This document shows positions 11,001 through 24,104 of a stretch of DNA of 64,000 nucleotides, one piece after another (position 1 is the first letter of the stretch; every line of letters begins with the position of its first letter). The notes below the pieces were generated by a model, which saw only the letters and a list, made by a program, of their open reading frames with translations, did no database searches and was not told the DNA's origin. This stretch comes from Lichenostomus cassidix (lineage: Eukaryota > Chordata > Aves > Passeriformes > Meliphagidae). The translations under genes were made by a program, and so were the position numbers. The stretch lies in NCBI GenBank assembly GCA_008360975.2, contig CM039179.1, positions 53,109,166 to 53,173,165 on the forward strand, written 5' to 3'.

Positions 11001-14000
11001 TGTGATGTTAAAGCTTAATTATCTTGTTGCTTCTTAGTAGTGCCATGAATAACATTTTGAACAAGCCATCATTAAATCTGCTTGTTTCTATGTGGTAATC
11101 TATAGGAAGAGAGTTAGCAAAATTGCAAAATACAGTTAAAACCTGATTACTTGCCGGCAACATCAGTTTTTTGTAAAGTCTTATTGGAATGTTTGGGAGA
11201 TGTCAGAGATGATGTACTCATTCTATAGTGCCTGCTCATTTCCAGAACTGGGGAAAAAATTATTCTCCTTGGCCTCCGTACAAAAGAATTACTCTCCTTC
11301 ATCTTAGTACTTTTTAAAAGGCATACTTCAGTTGAGAATGGTGGGTATTCTGAAATTCCTACTTCTTCCTCTGTGCCATAAAGAAACGCAACACAATAGT
11401 CCTAAAGAAGCCAAACATCACAAACTACTTGGAAATTTGTTAGAAAATGTGTACTTTAACAATTGTACTAAATGAACATAAAATAGAAAAGATCCAGGAA
11501 GTTTCTGTGGAGTTCTCTATTGGCTTCCAACAAAACGGTATTTAAAAATGGATAAATGCCATAGAAGTGTATTTTCAGCTTTTTGTGACTCTGGCAGATG
11601 AGCACAAATTAATTTATGCCATAAGCATTCAAGCTTCTGAACCCTTCACTGAATTTCACCATGGGCAAATAACTGCTGTAAAAGTATTTTCATGCTTCTG
11701 TGGCTGTGCAACTAAACAGAATCCTTCTACAATATTAGCCAATGCAAATCAAAGTGGTCAATATTCTGTAAGTATAAGAAAAAGGTATTATTGCTCTCTA
11801 TGTTTGAGTGAATCCATGTGTGAGGCGGTGTTGCAAAGGCATTTGATTTTCTGACTCAAGCTTGTGTTTTCTTTCAGTAAATCAATGACTCCACCTATGC
11901 AATAATCAGAAATTTCAGAATCATCAATTTCTTTTCATATGCCTGGCTATTTACTTTGGGTTTATAGCTTCTTTGTCAACAGAAGAATGAAGTTTGCAAA
12001 CACTTTTGTTTTCCTAACAGTCGATTCTTCCCCTTGATCCTTCAGTGCTTGCTGAAGCAAAGCACCCATTCTCAGTAAAATACGGGCTACAGAGCCCTCT
12101 GTCCTTCCTAATGTTTTTTTCCAGTGAGTAGGACTGTTTGCATAATGTAAAGCTTCTGAATTATGACTAAAAAACTCTTGAATTATCTTCATAAATCTGC
12201 CACTGACCGTTTTAGGACTTGGAACAGAACTTAGAATTCATTTGACCTCTGTTCCCATTTGTCTTTGCATTCTTTGTCTGTTTTGTGTATGAAGGAAATA
12301 TTAGCCAATGGCTTGTCTCCTCACAAGTTTGCAAAAAAATTTTGGATACATGGTCTCAGTCAAGAGCTCTGGAGAATACTATCATACAAAGAAGTCATAA
12401 ATCAAATCTACAGGAGGCTTGATAAATTACAAGCATTTATTTTGTGTGTTTGTGTCAAATAAATTAGGCTTGCAGTCCACTTGGAGAAATCTTCATCAAA
12501 ACAAGTGACTTTTTCTTGTGAGCTCCTTGTCTCTAATTTACACTCAATCTTTTTTAAAATTTATTTATTTTTCTGCTTAAGAAATGCAGGGGGTTTATCT
12601 ACTCATTTCCACCTGCAGTTACACAAAGATTGAGGAAAAGTTGCTTAATGCTGCACTTAACTATCCTTCCAGAAGCACATATCCTTTAAGACCTGTGTTT
12701 ACTGACAGCACAGCAAGCAAATGCTGTGAAGGTTAAGTGCAGTAGTTAAACAAAAAGTAATCCTCCTACATATTCTTCCAAGGGCATTGCCAGCAGATTA
12801 TTAGGACAGAAGGATGAGAGTCTGACATTAACTATTCTCATGTTCAGTCAAACTAAAAGATGCACAAAAAATATTTTTTTCCTCTCTTCTCAAGTGTGGC
12901 CATGGTTTTTATTGGAATTTTGCATATGGTAATTATTTGTCTCAAACAATTCTTATGTTTTTTTATCTCTATGGAAACCAACTGTTGATCACATTCTGTC
13001 TTAAGGCATAGTATATTTACTCCTGATGCTAATTAGAGGGGAAAAATATAATTATTTTATATAAATTCATGATCACGAAAGACAGATCATAGGATTAATT
13101 AACCAGATGACCCATGCAGCTTTCATTCACCATGTTCTTTAGCAGAATAAGACACTATTTCAAAGTAGTATCATGGCATGAAGGTTCAGTTACTGAATCT
13201 CTTAATGTAATACAATACGAGAGAGTCTATTCTGAGGAAAATGAACTACTTGTGTTTGTAGTTTGGCCTTAACTTGTTAAAATATGTAGGTCAAAATTGC
13301 TTTTGTAAAAATAAAGGACTCTATGCAAAAGACAAGAAGATTTATAATGGAATAAATCCATGTTGTTATCCATTTCATTACTAGTATTTGTGGTGAATAT
13401 TTACAGCAAGATACCTGGTGCCTTGAGGACACTACTTCTGTAAAGTGCCTGTGTTAAAATGACTTATTAGCATACTTAGTCCTTATTAGTATACTTCTAC
13501 TAAGGACTGCACTGCAAAACAGTAGGATCTTCAGCTAAAGTTATTCATAACAGCCAACAGTCAGAGACAGGATACTTTGTCTGTTTCTAGGAAATTAGTA
13601 AACAGGCTGTTGTTAACCAAGGAAGAGGAAATTATTTCAACAGCTAGGGAAATTGTACCACTCTGCCACCGAATCCCAAAGGAATGAATCCAGATGCATT
13701 AGTAAAATTATGCATTTTTAAGTCAGCTGTAGCAACATATGAAAACTCATTAACAGAGAGGAAGGTAAAAGGGGATTGAATACCTTAACAGTTATTTTGT
13801 TTCTAAATATTTTTTTCTTACAAATTATTATTTGCAAAGGTTTGCACTGATGCCTTTTGGATCTCTTCCTAGCACTAATTGCTTGCATCTTTAATTACAA
13901 CCCAACACAGTCCAGTGCTTACATACCAAACTTATGTTAAATCAACACTTTTAGAAAAGTATAAGGTTCAAATATTTGTATTAATTTAAAAATAATATTA

Positions 14001-17000
14001 AAATATCATTTTTGAAAGAAAAGGGTCTTGGTATTAACCTTGTGATGAATCTCTGTGTAAGTGGTAATTAAGATACTATGCAATGGTAAGAAAGCATGTT
14101 AATATTCATATCTATTAGAATGAATTTACTCTATCTCTTAATATTCCTGAGTCTCATTTTGGCGTAGATGTTCACTTTTCTTTAACCAAAGCCTATGTAA
14201 GTAAACTGTGAGAGAGCAGGATATAGAAAATAAAATCATCATATATTAAAAAAAAATAAATTATCTTGCCCTTGATTCAAGCAATTACAAGAGTGTTATT
14301 CAATAAACCTTTCCTCACTGGCAGTTCTATTATATTTAACAGGGTTTTCAGCTAGGTGACACATTTTTCTGTAATACTATTTTGTATCATCACCATATCA
14401 TCTCATGCAAGAGTGGGTAATGGAAATTAATATTGTAGTCATACCCAGTGACACTAATTGGACTAGCTTACTTCACTATTATTGAGGAAAGAGGATTGTC
14501 TAAAATGTGTTTAGAAGACTTGCAGGAGAAACAAATACAATGCATCGTGAATGCATTTGTCTAAGCTACTAATAATATCCTTGGTTTTGCAGAGCGTCAT
14601 TAAAATACCTAAGTATATGGTGCATAAAATTGCATTTTGTATAGAATTGATGAGAAATAAAAAAAGCCAAAAGAGTAATGAGGAAGGCTAAAAGTGGAGG
14701 TGTAGGAAAATGAGTGTGTTATCACCACATGAGGAAAAAAAATGAAACATCAGCTTGAGTGACATACACTTAAAAGTAACTTTCCTCATTGTAATTGCTG
14801 TCTTGAAAATGCTGGTCAATTTACAGAAGATTTACCGGTTATATTTATATTTGTCTTTACCATTTATCGTAGTCAAGAATAAAATAATCTTCCCTGGATA
14901 CAGCTAAAGGGATGACCTAATAAGATACTAGAAAAAAACAATTTTATTTATTACTGATTTTATTGTCAGCTAAACCATGGCTGCAGACAATTCAGCTGAA
15001 TTATAGCTTCTGCAAAGTAAATATGTCTTCAGCCACTAGTATCCATATGGTCATTCAAACGGGCTTCTGGGACTTGAAATGACACTTAAGGTAATGTATT
15101 TCTTTTAATATGTACCTATTGTATATTCAAGTTTAATCTCAAACTATTAATAGGATCTTTTATTTGTTCATAGACTTTCCAGAAAAAACCCAACTATTGT
15201 GCATTTGGTACAAGACAGGTGTTGGGAATACTTGCATGTGTAATGGCATATAATATTATTTTTTCATGAGGTGTGAGTGAAATAGCTCCAGGCTTTTTTA
15301 CCCAGTGGTTTTTTCTTAAGGTACAGTAGCTATTTCATTCCTCACTGAGATTATAGCAATGTTAATGGAGTGTGAGATACCCGTGCCCCACAACCTCCCA
15401 AAGAAGTGTTGGGATTTTTAGTTTGGTGCCTTTCAGCAAACACTTGGAAGAAAGGCTGAGGCTGGATCCCAGTGGCTCAGAGGAGCCAAATTATGTCTAT
15501 TTCCAAGTCACACAGTTTTGGGCTTTTTTTTTTTTTTTTTTTTTTTAATTAGTTCCTGGGTTCCCTGTTTTTTTGTTTTAGTGACTTTGTGATTCTTCCA
15601 GCCTTTTCCTCTAGTTACTGAGCTTTGGGAAAGCTAGCATTTTATTTTGTTCTGAGTTTATGCTTGAACTAAAAGAGGTTGAGAGATTGTTCATGTATCC
15701 ACTCCAGTGCACAGCCCCTAGGAAACTTGCATAAAAGTAAACTTACTGGAACTTGGAGTAAATCAAAAATCAGAAAACCAGATTAACCTCCTGTGACTGC
15801 TAAGCCTCAGGGAACCAGGTCACAAAGAGGGAGAGACATTATAATTGAAGTAATGGTGTTGCATGCTATAAACATAGACCAATGGGTCTGTAAAAATGGT
15901 TGTCCATTCAAAATACCCTCTGTACTGCAACTGTGAGGAGGTTAGATGTAAAGTTTCCTTTTGACATGACTGCATAAATGTATATACAGCATGATTGGGG
16001 TTGATCAAATTGAGCACAAATGATGATTCGTAGTTCACAGTTCATGCATTTTGAAGTTTTTATGTGTGAAAGAGAAACTGCTGCTTTCTAAATGTTAAGC
16101 ATACAAGCAAGGGCTAAGTGCACTGGTACTCTGCATTTTGGGATGCAGTAGCTGGAAACATCTGCTTTGTTTCTCTTGGAATGAGAATGCCACGAGCCAG
16201 TCTTGCAGTGTCAGTGCTGAGGCTCTCACACTGTATGGAGCTAAAAGACCATGTCGTGGCAGGAAGGATGATAGACACAAAAAAAATCACATGTGCATTA
16301 TCTTTTGAACTTACTGATTTCCTGTCAATGAACTAACACCTCATGGATTTGGAACTGCTTTTGAAATGAGTTCATATGCTTATCAGAGTTGACAAAGTGA
16401 CAGGGGAAAGAAAAATAATTCCCTGCTGTTTCCTTGATTTGCTTTCCTATCCCTTGCATTAAGATTTCATGGGCTCAGCTTGGAAATAGGGCTTTCTTTG
16501 AGACTTCAAATAAATCAACAGACATTGAAAGAATGAAAACTATTGCTTTCAGTAAAATATTTTATTTCTTTTAAAGAAGTAATTAACTACTGCTTTACTT
16601 TTAGTGCCAGCTAGTTTTAACACTATTTATGCTAAATTATTTTTCATAAAATATACTCCTAACCTGCTAACCTATCAAACATTTTGTTTTGGATGATTGG
16701 CTATTCCTTGCTGCAAATATGCTTGAATGTTACATGAATATTGCAAGCTCCTCGTATCACCATGTGCTCAGCATCTGGGGTGGGGCAGATTCAGTTCTAT
16801 TACTCAAATCTTTCCCTACTGAGCAATTTATATATATAGATATAAATTCGGTATAAATGCTTGATCACTTCATATAGAAATCTTTTAGATGCTACTGATA
16901 AAGCCTTAGAAGAACACACTTAAGAATAGTATGACATGATCTGTAATTACAGAATGATTTTTTTTCCTTTTCAGGAGTGAATGATTAGGTGGGAAAATAA

Positions 17001-17257
17001 AATATTTTGAAGTCTGCTTAAAGTAATGACCTTAAGAATGACCTTCAAATGATTGTATCGCTTTACTTGAGTGTGGGTATTTTTACCCTTCAAAGTAAAA
17101 GTTGAATGCACTGTATCATTTTCTTTTTGCAACATTTAGGTAAGTAGTGAATCAGGCACTTATTACCACCCAAAAAATGTCTTCTCCAATCCTGAAATTG
17201 GTGTTAAGTGAAAGTTATATAATCTATTATTTTGGATGGCTATCTCAAAATTAAGAA
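8020..17257. other. Repeat-poor unannotated block of about 9.2 kb
   Basis: I recognise no transposable element or gene here. Minor items are a T/G-rich run at 9090-9185, an imperfect 19-bp duplication around 13461-13499 (CTTATTAG.ATACTT repeated) and a T23 homopolymer at 15524-15546. An open frame on the minus strand (12192-11962, open for some 15 codons further upstream) has unusually protein-like composition but no family I can name. The 12.9-13.1 kb and 14.0-14.9 kb parts are AT-rich non-coding sequence. Confidence 0.5.
15524..15546. repeat. T23 homopolymer
   Basis: Twenty-three consecutive T. No LINE or SINE body is recognisable on the side where a minus-strand poly(A) tail would join, so I call it simple sequence. 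Confidence 0.85.
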
Positions 17258-17263
17258 ATTGTA

Positions 17264-17525
17264 TGTCGCTGTTGAGCCGCTAGCAGAGAGAAGAATCCAG
17301 TTCTCAGTGGCAAGAAGGAAAAGGCCTTTATTGTTTTGATTTCATCATATATATAGAGTTTTCAAAAATCACCCAGATTGGTCAGTCAAAAACCTCCCCC
17401 TAGGCCTGATTGGCCAGGCCTGCACCGTCCAAGTCTTGGGACACTGTTTTTAATAACATCCAAACCTTATCTTTATTTATAAAACACAAAAGGATTTCTC
17501 ATGGGAAAGACCTGTGCTAGCCACA
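17264..17525 (-). mobile_element. Solo LTR of the same 262-bp family, copy B (inverted)
   Basis: Reverse-complement copy of the LTR at 7752-8013 and also exactly 262 bp. On the plus strand it opens TGTCGCTGTTGAGC and closes GCTAGCCACA. Flanks are ATTGTA (17258-17263) and ATTGTC (17526-17531), a 6-bp target duplication with one mismatch. The TATA element (reverse, about 17346-17356), the reverse AATAAA (17327-17332) and the CCAAT inside an AGGCCTG/CAGGCCT inverted repeat are all conserved with copy A. By eye the two copies differ at roughly 30 positions. The imperfect duplication suggests that this copy may be older than copy A. No internal retroviral region remains. Confidence 0.92.
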
Positions 17526-17531
17526 ATTGTC

Positions 17532-18989
17532 CTTTGGAAATACCCCCCTGGATACAGAGTCTGAGGCAATAGTTTATAGTGGATACACAGCTTTTAAGTG
17601 GATAAAGCTAAGGGAGATGAATCTCTCTCTTGGTTTTCTCACACAAACACCAGCCATGGTTTGAACAAAAAAAACAGAACAAAACAAAACTTGCCTCTTC
17701 TATGTGATATGCTGATAGCTCAAAAGCATCAAATTTGACATTCTCAGCTGATGAATTGTAAATCAAGCTGAAGTTATTCAGTTAGATCTTGAATTTTCCC
17801 TTCTCTATCCTTCCCTTTGCTTCCCTCCCATCTTGGAAAAAAGGTTACTGTGCTTCTCACCCCTACTTGATAATTTCCCTATAAAAAAAAGAAAAAACAG
17901 AAACCAAAACAAACCAAACAAAAATCATTGGCCAGAAGCTGCCACTACAGTGAATTCGGCCATGCCCACCTCTCAGACTTGCCTATCAGATAAGGTGCCT
18001 TATCAGATGTAGGTCCATTTCTGACTTTAATGGACTTCAAGTGTGAAACAGATGCCAAAATACACAGAGTAAGTAAAGTAGCCTCTGGAGTAGACTCTGG
18101 GTCTATACAATAGCAGAATTTGTGGCAGCTATAAGCTTTCTTGACAAAACTTACCAGTACCTGTACAATACCACACATCTTTGCTCTTCTTAATCCCATT
18201 TCTTGTGCTCTTCTATGCACAATTTGTTTGGTCTGTCTTTACCTAAATTTCCCACCTTTTGAAACACTTCACTACTACAACAGATATTTCAAGGCTTAAA
18301 TTATTAAAAATTCTAAAGCTGTCTGGGTCTATGGTGACAGAAGTCTGCTGTTTATTAGCTGGTAATAACTGGTTAAAAAGAAACATTTTTATTTTACTCT
18401 GGTGTCTTAGCTTCATGAAAGGAAGAGAAAACTCTTCCTATGACCCCAGGTACTTTCTCTGAGTGACCTAACTAAAGAATACTGACATGAAGGCTGGAGT
18501 TTTTGCAGAAACTGTTACAAATACAACATTTTCATTGATTCAGTACTTTTCCAATAATAAAAATGTTGTTTACTGAATTTTTGGGAGGACTGAAGGCCAA
18601 TTCTTCACGAACTGCTTTGAAATTTATGCTCCTGTTTCACTAAAGCTATGCCCTTGTTGATATTTGTGAGCTATTGGTTTCAGGAAAGACTGTAGTGATA
18701 AACTATGCGCAAGTACTTTTGCACTGTACTTGTCTGCTGGGCATAGGAATGTTTGTTCCTATGGGCTTATATTTAGAACATAAAGAGCCAGCCTTCAGCA
18801 GGTCTAAAATTGAGAAATTTAATTTAGAGTTAGCATGCAGAAGTGAAATATAATGATATACATAACATATCTATATAACACTCAGCAAAACAATATATAA
18901 TTTATATTATATATATCTATATAATATAGTTTATATTATAGATAACTAAGAGCAAAGGAGTAAAGATCTAAGCATTCTGGAAATGCAGT
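17532..18989. other. AT-rich unannotated sequence
   Basis: It contains an A/C-rich run at 17881-17925 (AAAACA/CCAAA units, the complement of the T/G-rich runs elsewhere) and ordinary AT-rich sequence. The open frame at 17945-18220 (-) has no recognisable domain. Confidence 0.5.
18888..18950. repeat. AT-rich low-complexity stretch
   Basis: Degenerate (TA)n sequence with repeated TATATAAT and TTATATTA words. Confidence 0.75.
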
Positions 18990-18993
18990 TCTT

Positions 18994-19037
18994 GAAAGAA
19001 AGGGAAAGAAAGAGAAAGAAGGAAAGAGAGAAGGAAA
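18994..19037. repeat. Short homopurine (GAAA)n-like tract
   Basis: Forty-four consecutive purines made of GAAA/GGAAA/GAGA words, ending one base before the 5' target duplication of the adjacent LTR. It may have been part of the pre-insertion target sequence. Confidence 0.85.
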
Positions 19038-19042
19038 CAAGG

Positions 19043-19576
19043 TGTACTTGGCTAGTATAATTTTCTTCATAGCAGCTCATATGGTGCTGTGGTTTAGACT
19101 CCTAACCAAAACAATACTGGAACAATACTTGGTAAGGCATTTAAGTGCTAGCAACAAAGCCTTCTCCGTTTCTGACTGTGGCACACAATTTTTTGTGCAA
19201 TGGGATGGGAGCTGACACAATCCTGCAGACAGCCTGAACCAACCAGAGATACTCCTTACCATATAATGTCATGATTAGCAATTAAAGGAAAAGGGGGAGG
19301 TTTTAGCAACATTAGTCTTCTTTTTTTCTGGAGAACCTACTGCAACATGATGAATGGTTGTCTTTGCATCACCTTTTGTTCTGTTTTTATCTCTCTTCTT
19401 CACTTTTCCTTCAGTTTTTCATTTTGGTTTTTTGGGTTTTTTTGCCTTAATGTAGACACCCAAGCTTTCTTGCTTTTATTTTTCCTTTCCTCTTCTTTCG
19501 TCCCATTGAGGGGTGGGAAGAAAGTGAATGTGCATCTGTGTGGTGCTTATCTGCCCAATGGGATTTACCAACAACA
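19043..19576 (+). mobile_element. Solo LTR, avian ERVL-type family, copy 1
   Basis: A 534-bp LTR starting TGTACTTGG and ending ACCAACAACA. It follows the landmark order of a well-known bird ERVL LTR: a 'ttttcttcatagcagctc' block near the start, 'aaaacaat', an 'accatataatgtcatg' block before the promoter, a long pyrimidine-rich middle, a terminal 'tgtgtggtgctta' block and a short tail. Flanks are CAAGG (19038-19042) and GAAGG (19577-19581), a 5-bp target duplication with one mismatch, as expected for ERVL. It is strongly diverged from the copy at 28382-28947, so it is probably old. No gag-pol sequence adjoins it. The family call rests on remembered consensus and on its homology to two other copies here. 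Confidence 0.87.
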
Positions 19577-19581
19577 GAAGG

Positions 19582-20790
19582 CAATGGTAAAGATAAGGGA
19601 AAAAATCATATTGATTTCTGCTGCTCTTTATGTTAGGGTATATGGATTTTTCATTTGTAGCATATTAATTAAAATGTGAGTGAGAAAAATTAAAAAGGGC
19701 AGTGAATTACACTGGTTTTTAGCAGGTACTTCAAGATTACAATTTCAGGGAAGAAAAAACGTCTTAGTATAGCTTTGTACTCAGAGTTATACAGACCTAT
19801 ATTAATCTTGAAACTGTAACTGTTCCATTGTGTAAAGGATTGAATTATGAAACTGCTTTTACAAGCCTTACTATTTTCTGGTTCTTTTGACTACTTAATA
19901 GCACCACAAAGCAGTTACTTTTGAAATTATTGAGCTCCATGGCTACCCATATAGTTGTTAGAAAAGCAGATCATATTCCTATTCAAATGCTTAACGTCCC
20001 TTTTTACGTATAAACTAAACTCAGGAGTTTTCACAGAGAGGAACAGATGCTCATGCAGCTTATCCCTAATATATGAACATACATTTCTTTCTGAACTACG
20101 TTAAAGAGATTGTCTTCACAGTTTAATTTCCTCTCATTAGGCTCCTGTCCTCTGTCAGGAAGCTGGATAGACGACGGAAACTGAAAATAGTCTTCTATGT
20201 AGACTAAACAAGGCAGCCCACAAGACAAGATTTTTGAGTATTTTTCTTTAGGCACTCTTACCTTAGTGTATTTCTAGATGGAATCTGTTGGCTTATTTGC
20301 AATGGACAACTAGTTTAAAACAAAATCCCATAGGAGCTTATGCTTTCTAATACATTTCCATCCCCACAAAGAGTTCTTGCTACATATCTGCTACTTCCTT
20401 AAATAACTACCTGTTTTTCTTAGCCCTATTTCCAGTCATTGATTTCCCTTTGGCTACCATATTCTTTTGGTTCCTTAAGTCTTGATCAAGTTTATTTTTC
20501 CTCAGACCCAATTGTGCCTCTTTAAGTGATTTCTTTGAAGTGCTCTTATCTGAACTGAATATGAATTTGTTTGCATTGCTTAGAGCCAGCATATATAATA
20601 TATTTTTTCCTTTTTATTTAAGGTTTTTAAACTGTCTGCACAACTGTTTCCCTGTAACCCAGGGACAGACCTGACTAGGATTTTATCTTGCAGTATTACT
20701 TCTGCCAGATGTAGTAAACAGTGAAAATCCTCATTGCGTGCTCTTCAGAAGCAAGAGACTACTTAACCAGAGCAAGATATATTCACAGGA
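19582..20790. other. AT-rich unannotated sequence
   Basis: No feature is supported. Short minus-strand frames at 20031-20255 and 20407-20592 have no recognisable motif. Confidence 0.5.
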
Positions 20791-20794
20791 AATT

Positions 20795-21905
20795 GAACCT
20801 TACTGGCTGGAAAGAACCATTGGAGATTCTCTGATTCTCTGTTGCATTTTAAATGTCTCGATATCCATGTGGAGACCCCACAATCCTTCTGAGTAACTTC
20901 TTCTAGTGTTTCCCCATTATCATGGTAAAAAAAATCTCCATGCCCACTGGAGAATCTCCCATTCTCCAATTTGTGTCCATCAACTACAGACCAGTCACCA
21001 TGTATCTCCCAGAATTCTGACTCCATCTTCTCTGTCCTCTTGCACAAGATATGTGAGGTGTCCCCTGAGCCTTCTCCTCTTGAGGCTGGAAGGACCTCAC
21101 AGTCTCTCACAGCCTCTTTGCACACCATGTGTTGCACTCCCCTCACCTCACCAGCTTGATGACCTTTGCTGGGCCCACTCAGTGTACCAGTGCCATTCTT
21201 GTGCTGGGGAGCCCAAAACTGGACACAGCACTTGAGATTCTCCTGCCGAGAAGGATTGCTTTCCTGGACCTGGTGAGTACACTTCTGCTAGAGCATCCAG
21301 GTTGTCATTTTTTGGCTGTGCTTCAAGGGTGCACTGATGATTCATGTTCAGTTTGTTCATCAGAACCTTCAGATATTTTTCTGTCAGGCCGCTTTATCTC
21401 CAGCCAGGCCCCAGCCTATGGTATTGCATGGGGTTATTCCCTCCCAGATGCAGGATTTTACACGTTGCTGAACTTCATGATGTTGCTGTCAGCCCATTCC
21501 TCACACCTGTCCAGGTTCCTCCAAATAACAGTCCTGCCCTGAAGCATATCATCTGTTCCTCCCAATTTTGTATCATCTGCAAATATGCTAAGAGTGTCCT
21601 CTCTCTCATCCTCCAAGTTTTTAATAGTCATTGAACAATCTTGGCCCCAGTAGTAATAAAAGTTAGCTTTTTTACTGCCAACCACTGCTCTTTGAGACCA
21701 GCAGTAGTCCATCCTATTTTTCTCCCGCTTGGCTGTGCACCTATCCAGTCCATAGCTTGTGAATTTGATGGTAAGAGTACAGTGAGAGAATGCCAGAGAT
21801 GCCTTGCTAAAGTAAAAGGGTGCCACATCCACCATTCTCCTTTCATGAATATAGCAAATTCTCTCCTTTTAGGAGACAGGTTGGTCAGGCACAACCTGCC
21901 CATAG
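20795..21905 (-). repeat. CR1 LINE fragment with reverse-transcriptase remnant
   Basis: The largest CR1 piece in the window, on the minus strand. Reading from about 21905 down, frames around 21903-21628 and 21835-21458 follow CR1 ORF2: a LTNL block, a degenerate segment before YGLDRC, a region matching the KNWLDGRAQRVV stretch, then the reverse-transcriptase box FADDTKLGG (FADD at 21583-21572) and NLDRCEEWADSNIMKF. These matches are split across frames and carry stops, so frameshifts have accumulated. Further on, 21240-21180 matches the FWAPQ region, 21000-20950 the HKL..GRF region, and 20880-20800 the worn 3' UTR. The YADD/FADD aspartates lie in the palm active site of this enzyme family. 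The piece is truncated at its 5' side, with no endonuclease domain, and is plainly dead. Confidence 0.9.
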
Positions 21906-24104
21906 AGGGGCAAGTGGCTCATCTGAGGCTGCTCTGTTGCAGGCTAAATTGTGGGAAGGAGTGTTCTTCTGCACAAAGAGCAGAGAGGTGAAAGAGGCCC
22001 TTGGTCCCCAGCATTTTCTGTGTGAGTATAGAAGGATCAGTTGCCAAGTCTCAGTCCATGATATGCATGAGACAGGTCATAATAGAGGCTTATATTAGTT
22101 GAAGTCTTCTGTCCCCACTTAAAGATTTTTAGTAGTGATTAGCTAACCCAATGAAAGATTAGTGCTTCTACTCTAAACCAAGTGATGCAGTTTCCCTTTG
22201 CCCCCATTTCCAGTTACGCATCTTGTGAGATTCATCTCACCTAACTTCACCTTGTTACCTAGATTACCTCTTTCATTACTGAAAAGAAGTGGGCTTCTCT
22301 AAGATGTGAGTCAACTAATTTATTGCTAACAGCTACCTGGTAATAAAAGGAGATCATACTCTAAAAATAATAGTTATTTTTACTGTGTAAAAAGAACTCA
22401 GTTGTAGATTTAGTCAGATAAATCTCACACAGAAACATTTCTTTTGAATTTCCCCAGGAAATGTCTATTACTATTCAGTTTTTATTAAGTGGATATGAGA
22501 AAGTATAAATCTACATTTACTTCACATCTAAACTATTCCTGTTCAGAGGTCCTCGAAGATTTTGCATAGCTTATGGTACATTATATCTCACAGTAATAAA
22601 TATATGGTTGAGTTTCCTTCTGGTGCTATTAGTTGTGTTCTATTTGCAATGTCTGAACAATCTGTTTCCTTTTGCTGCCGCTAACATGAGTTGTTTAGGC
22701 ATTTTAGAAACATGTCAGTTTTTTAAGGGATTCAATCTTGCCTTAGTCAAAAATAATGGACCTTTGCTATTGCCTTCAATACATGCAGAATCAGGTCTTC
22801 AGTCTTCTCACTCTAATGTGATTCTAATTATGTTACATTTTTGTCCTGTGCTTTCCCTTGCAACATTAAACTTAATTTGTTAATTACCCAGCATTTGCAA
22901 ATTACGAGGCAAATCTGGAACTCATTTCCTTTGCTGCTTGCTCTGTGTCCTCCCTTTTAAACAAATGGAGTGATAAGCATATGACTATTTTTCCTAAGCT
23001 TTATGTCCTTTATTAAAGTCTGGTACTCAGTGGTCCCCCTTACAGTCTTGTCAGTTTACCTTATACAAATTACTTTACTTTTGGTTTGCCCTGATTCAGA
23101 AAGACACTTAGGGTTTCAGCTATCTGCAGTTGTGTTTGGAATAATAATGAATTTAATGAGACTGTTCATGATGAAGGTTAAGGTTGTCTGTAATTACTAT
23201 TTGGTAGTCGGGGCTGATTTGACAATAATTTGTTGCAAGGATAAAAGCATTTATGAAATTCTGTAAATACTGGAATAGCCATTTACCTAATGCAAAAAGG
23301 GCACATCTGAAAGAAATAAGTTTTGAATCATGAAAGTGATTTAAATGCAGAATCCCATCCTTTACATGAATTTTTTGAAACACTGCTGAGCACCACATTT
23401 CTACTGGGGTAATCCCTTATGTCAATCTGAGATTAGCTACAAAGAATATCTTCTGAAAGATTATTCAAAGTTTTATATTGAAAAAGCCTACCAAACAGAG
23501 TGCTTTTTGTAAGAAATCAAAATCTCTTTAAAGATTTTCTCCACTTCTACTCTATTCATAGAGTTCTTCTTGATACCATTGAGAAGAATGTCAATTGTAA
23601 TGCAGATATCTGTCCAACAGGAAGTGTACTGAGATCATAGGATCAATTTTCATATGCAATTGAATAGCCATCAGTCAGCAGTGATGCTTCGTTTGAACAT
23701 TTTAATGAACTGAATCACATACAAACTAACGATCTGTCAGAAGTTGAAAAGTCATAGTCCCCTTACCAGTCTTTATATCTTTTAGTACTCAAAGTGTTCT
23801 ATTTCATTTTTCTTCTGTTCTTTTTTCTCTCATTATTTTTTCATAGTATTACTTTTTAACTGTCTTCCAAGCTTTGTCCTAAAGCCTTATTTTTCACAAG
23901 ATATTTTTTTATTCCATGTTTGTATTGTATCAAGCACATTTAGGTCCTCAAATTTGACTGTGTCTCTTGGGCATTGAACTAATAACACTAATAGTAAATA
24001 ACAATTTCATCTCCAGGCAAAATTAGACCTGAAAAATGAATGTAGCAATGCTTGGTTCCCCATAGTCATCAGAACAGTTCTTTAACTGCTCATACCTTTG
24101 GGAT
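21906..24104. other. AT-rich unannotated sequence
   Basis: No recognised gene or element. 21906-22020 might be more of the adjacent CR1, but I cannot align it. The open frame at 22608-22883 is hydrophobic because of its T-rich sequence and resembles no family I know. Confidence 0.45.

Noticed and set aside
14960..15010. 'cagctaaaccatggctgcag' resembling the CR1 3' UTR phrase seen at 2290
   Set aside because: The match is short and isolated, with no neighbouring CR1 landmarks.
20906..22098. Several overlapping plus-strand frames of 62-137 codons
   Set aside because: They are antisense to the minus-strand CR1 fragment or lie at its edge. The homology to reverse transcriptase is on the opposite strand.
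22200..22265. 'gagattcatctcacctaacttcacc' region resembling a phrase I vaguely associate with a repeat
   Set aside because: I could not connect it to a defined family or find matching flanks, so it is not reported as a feature.
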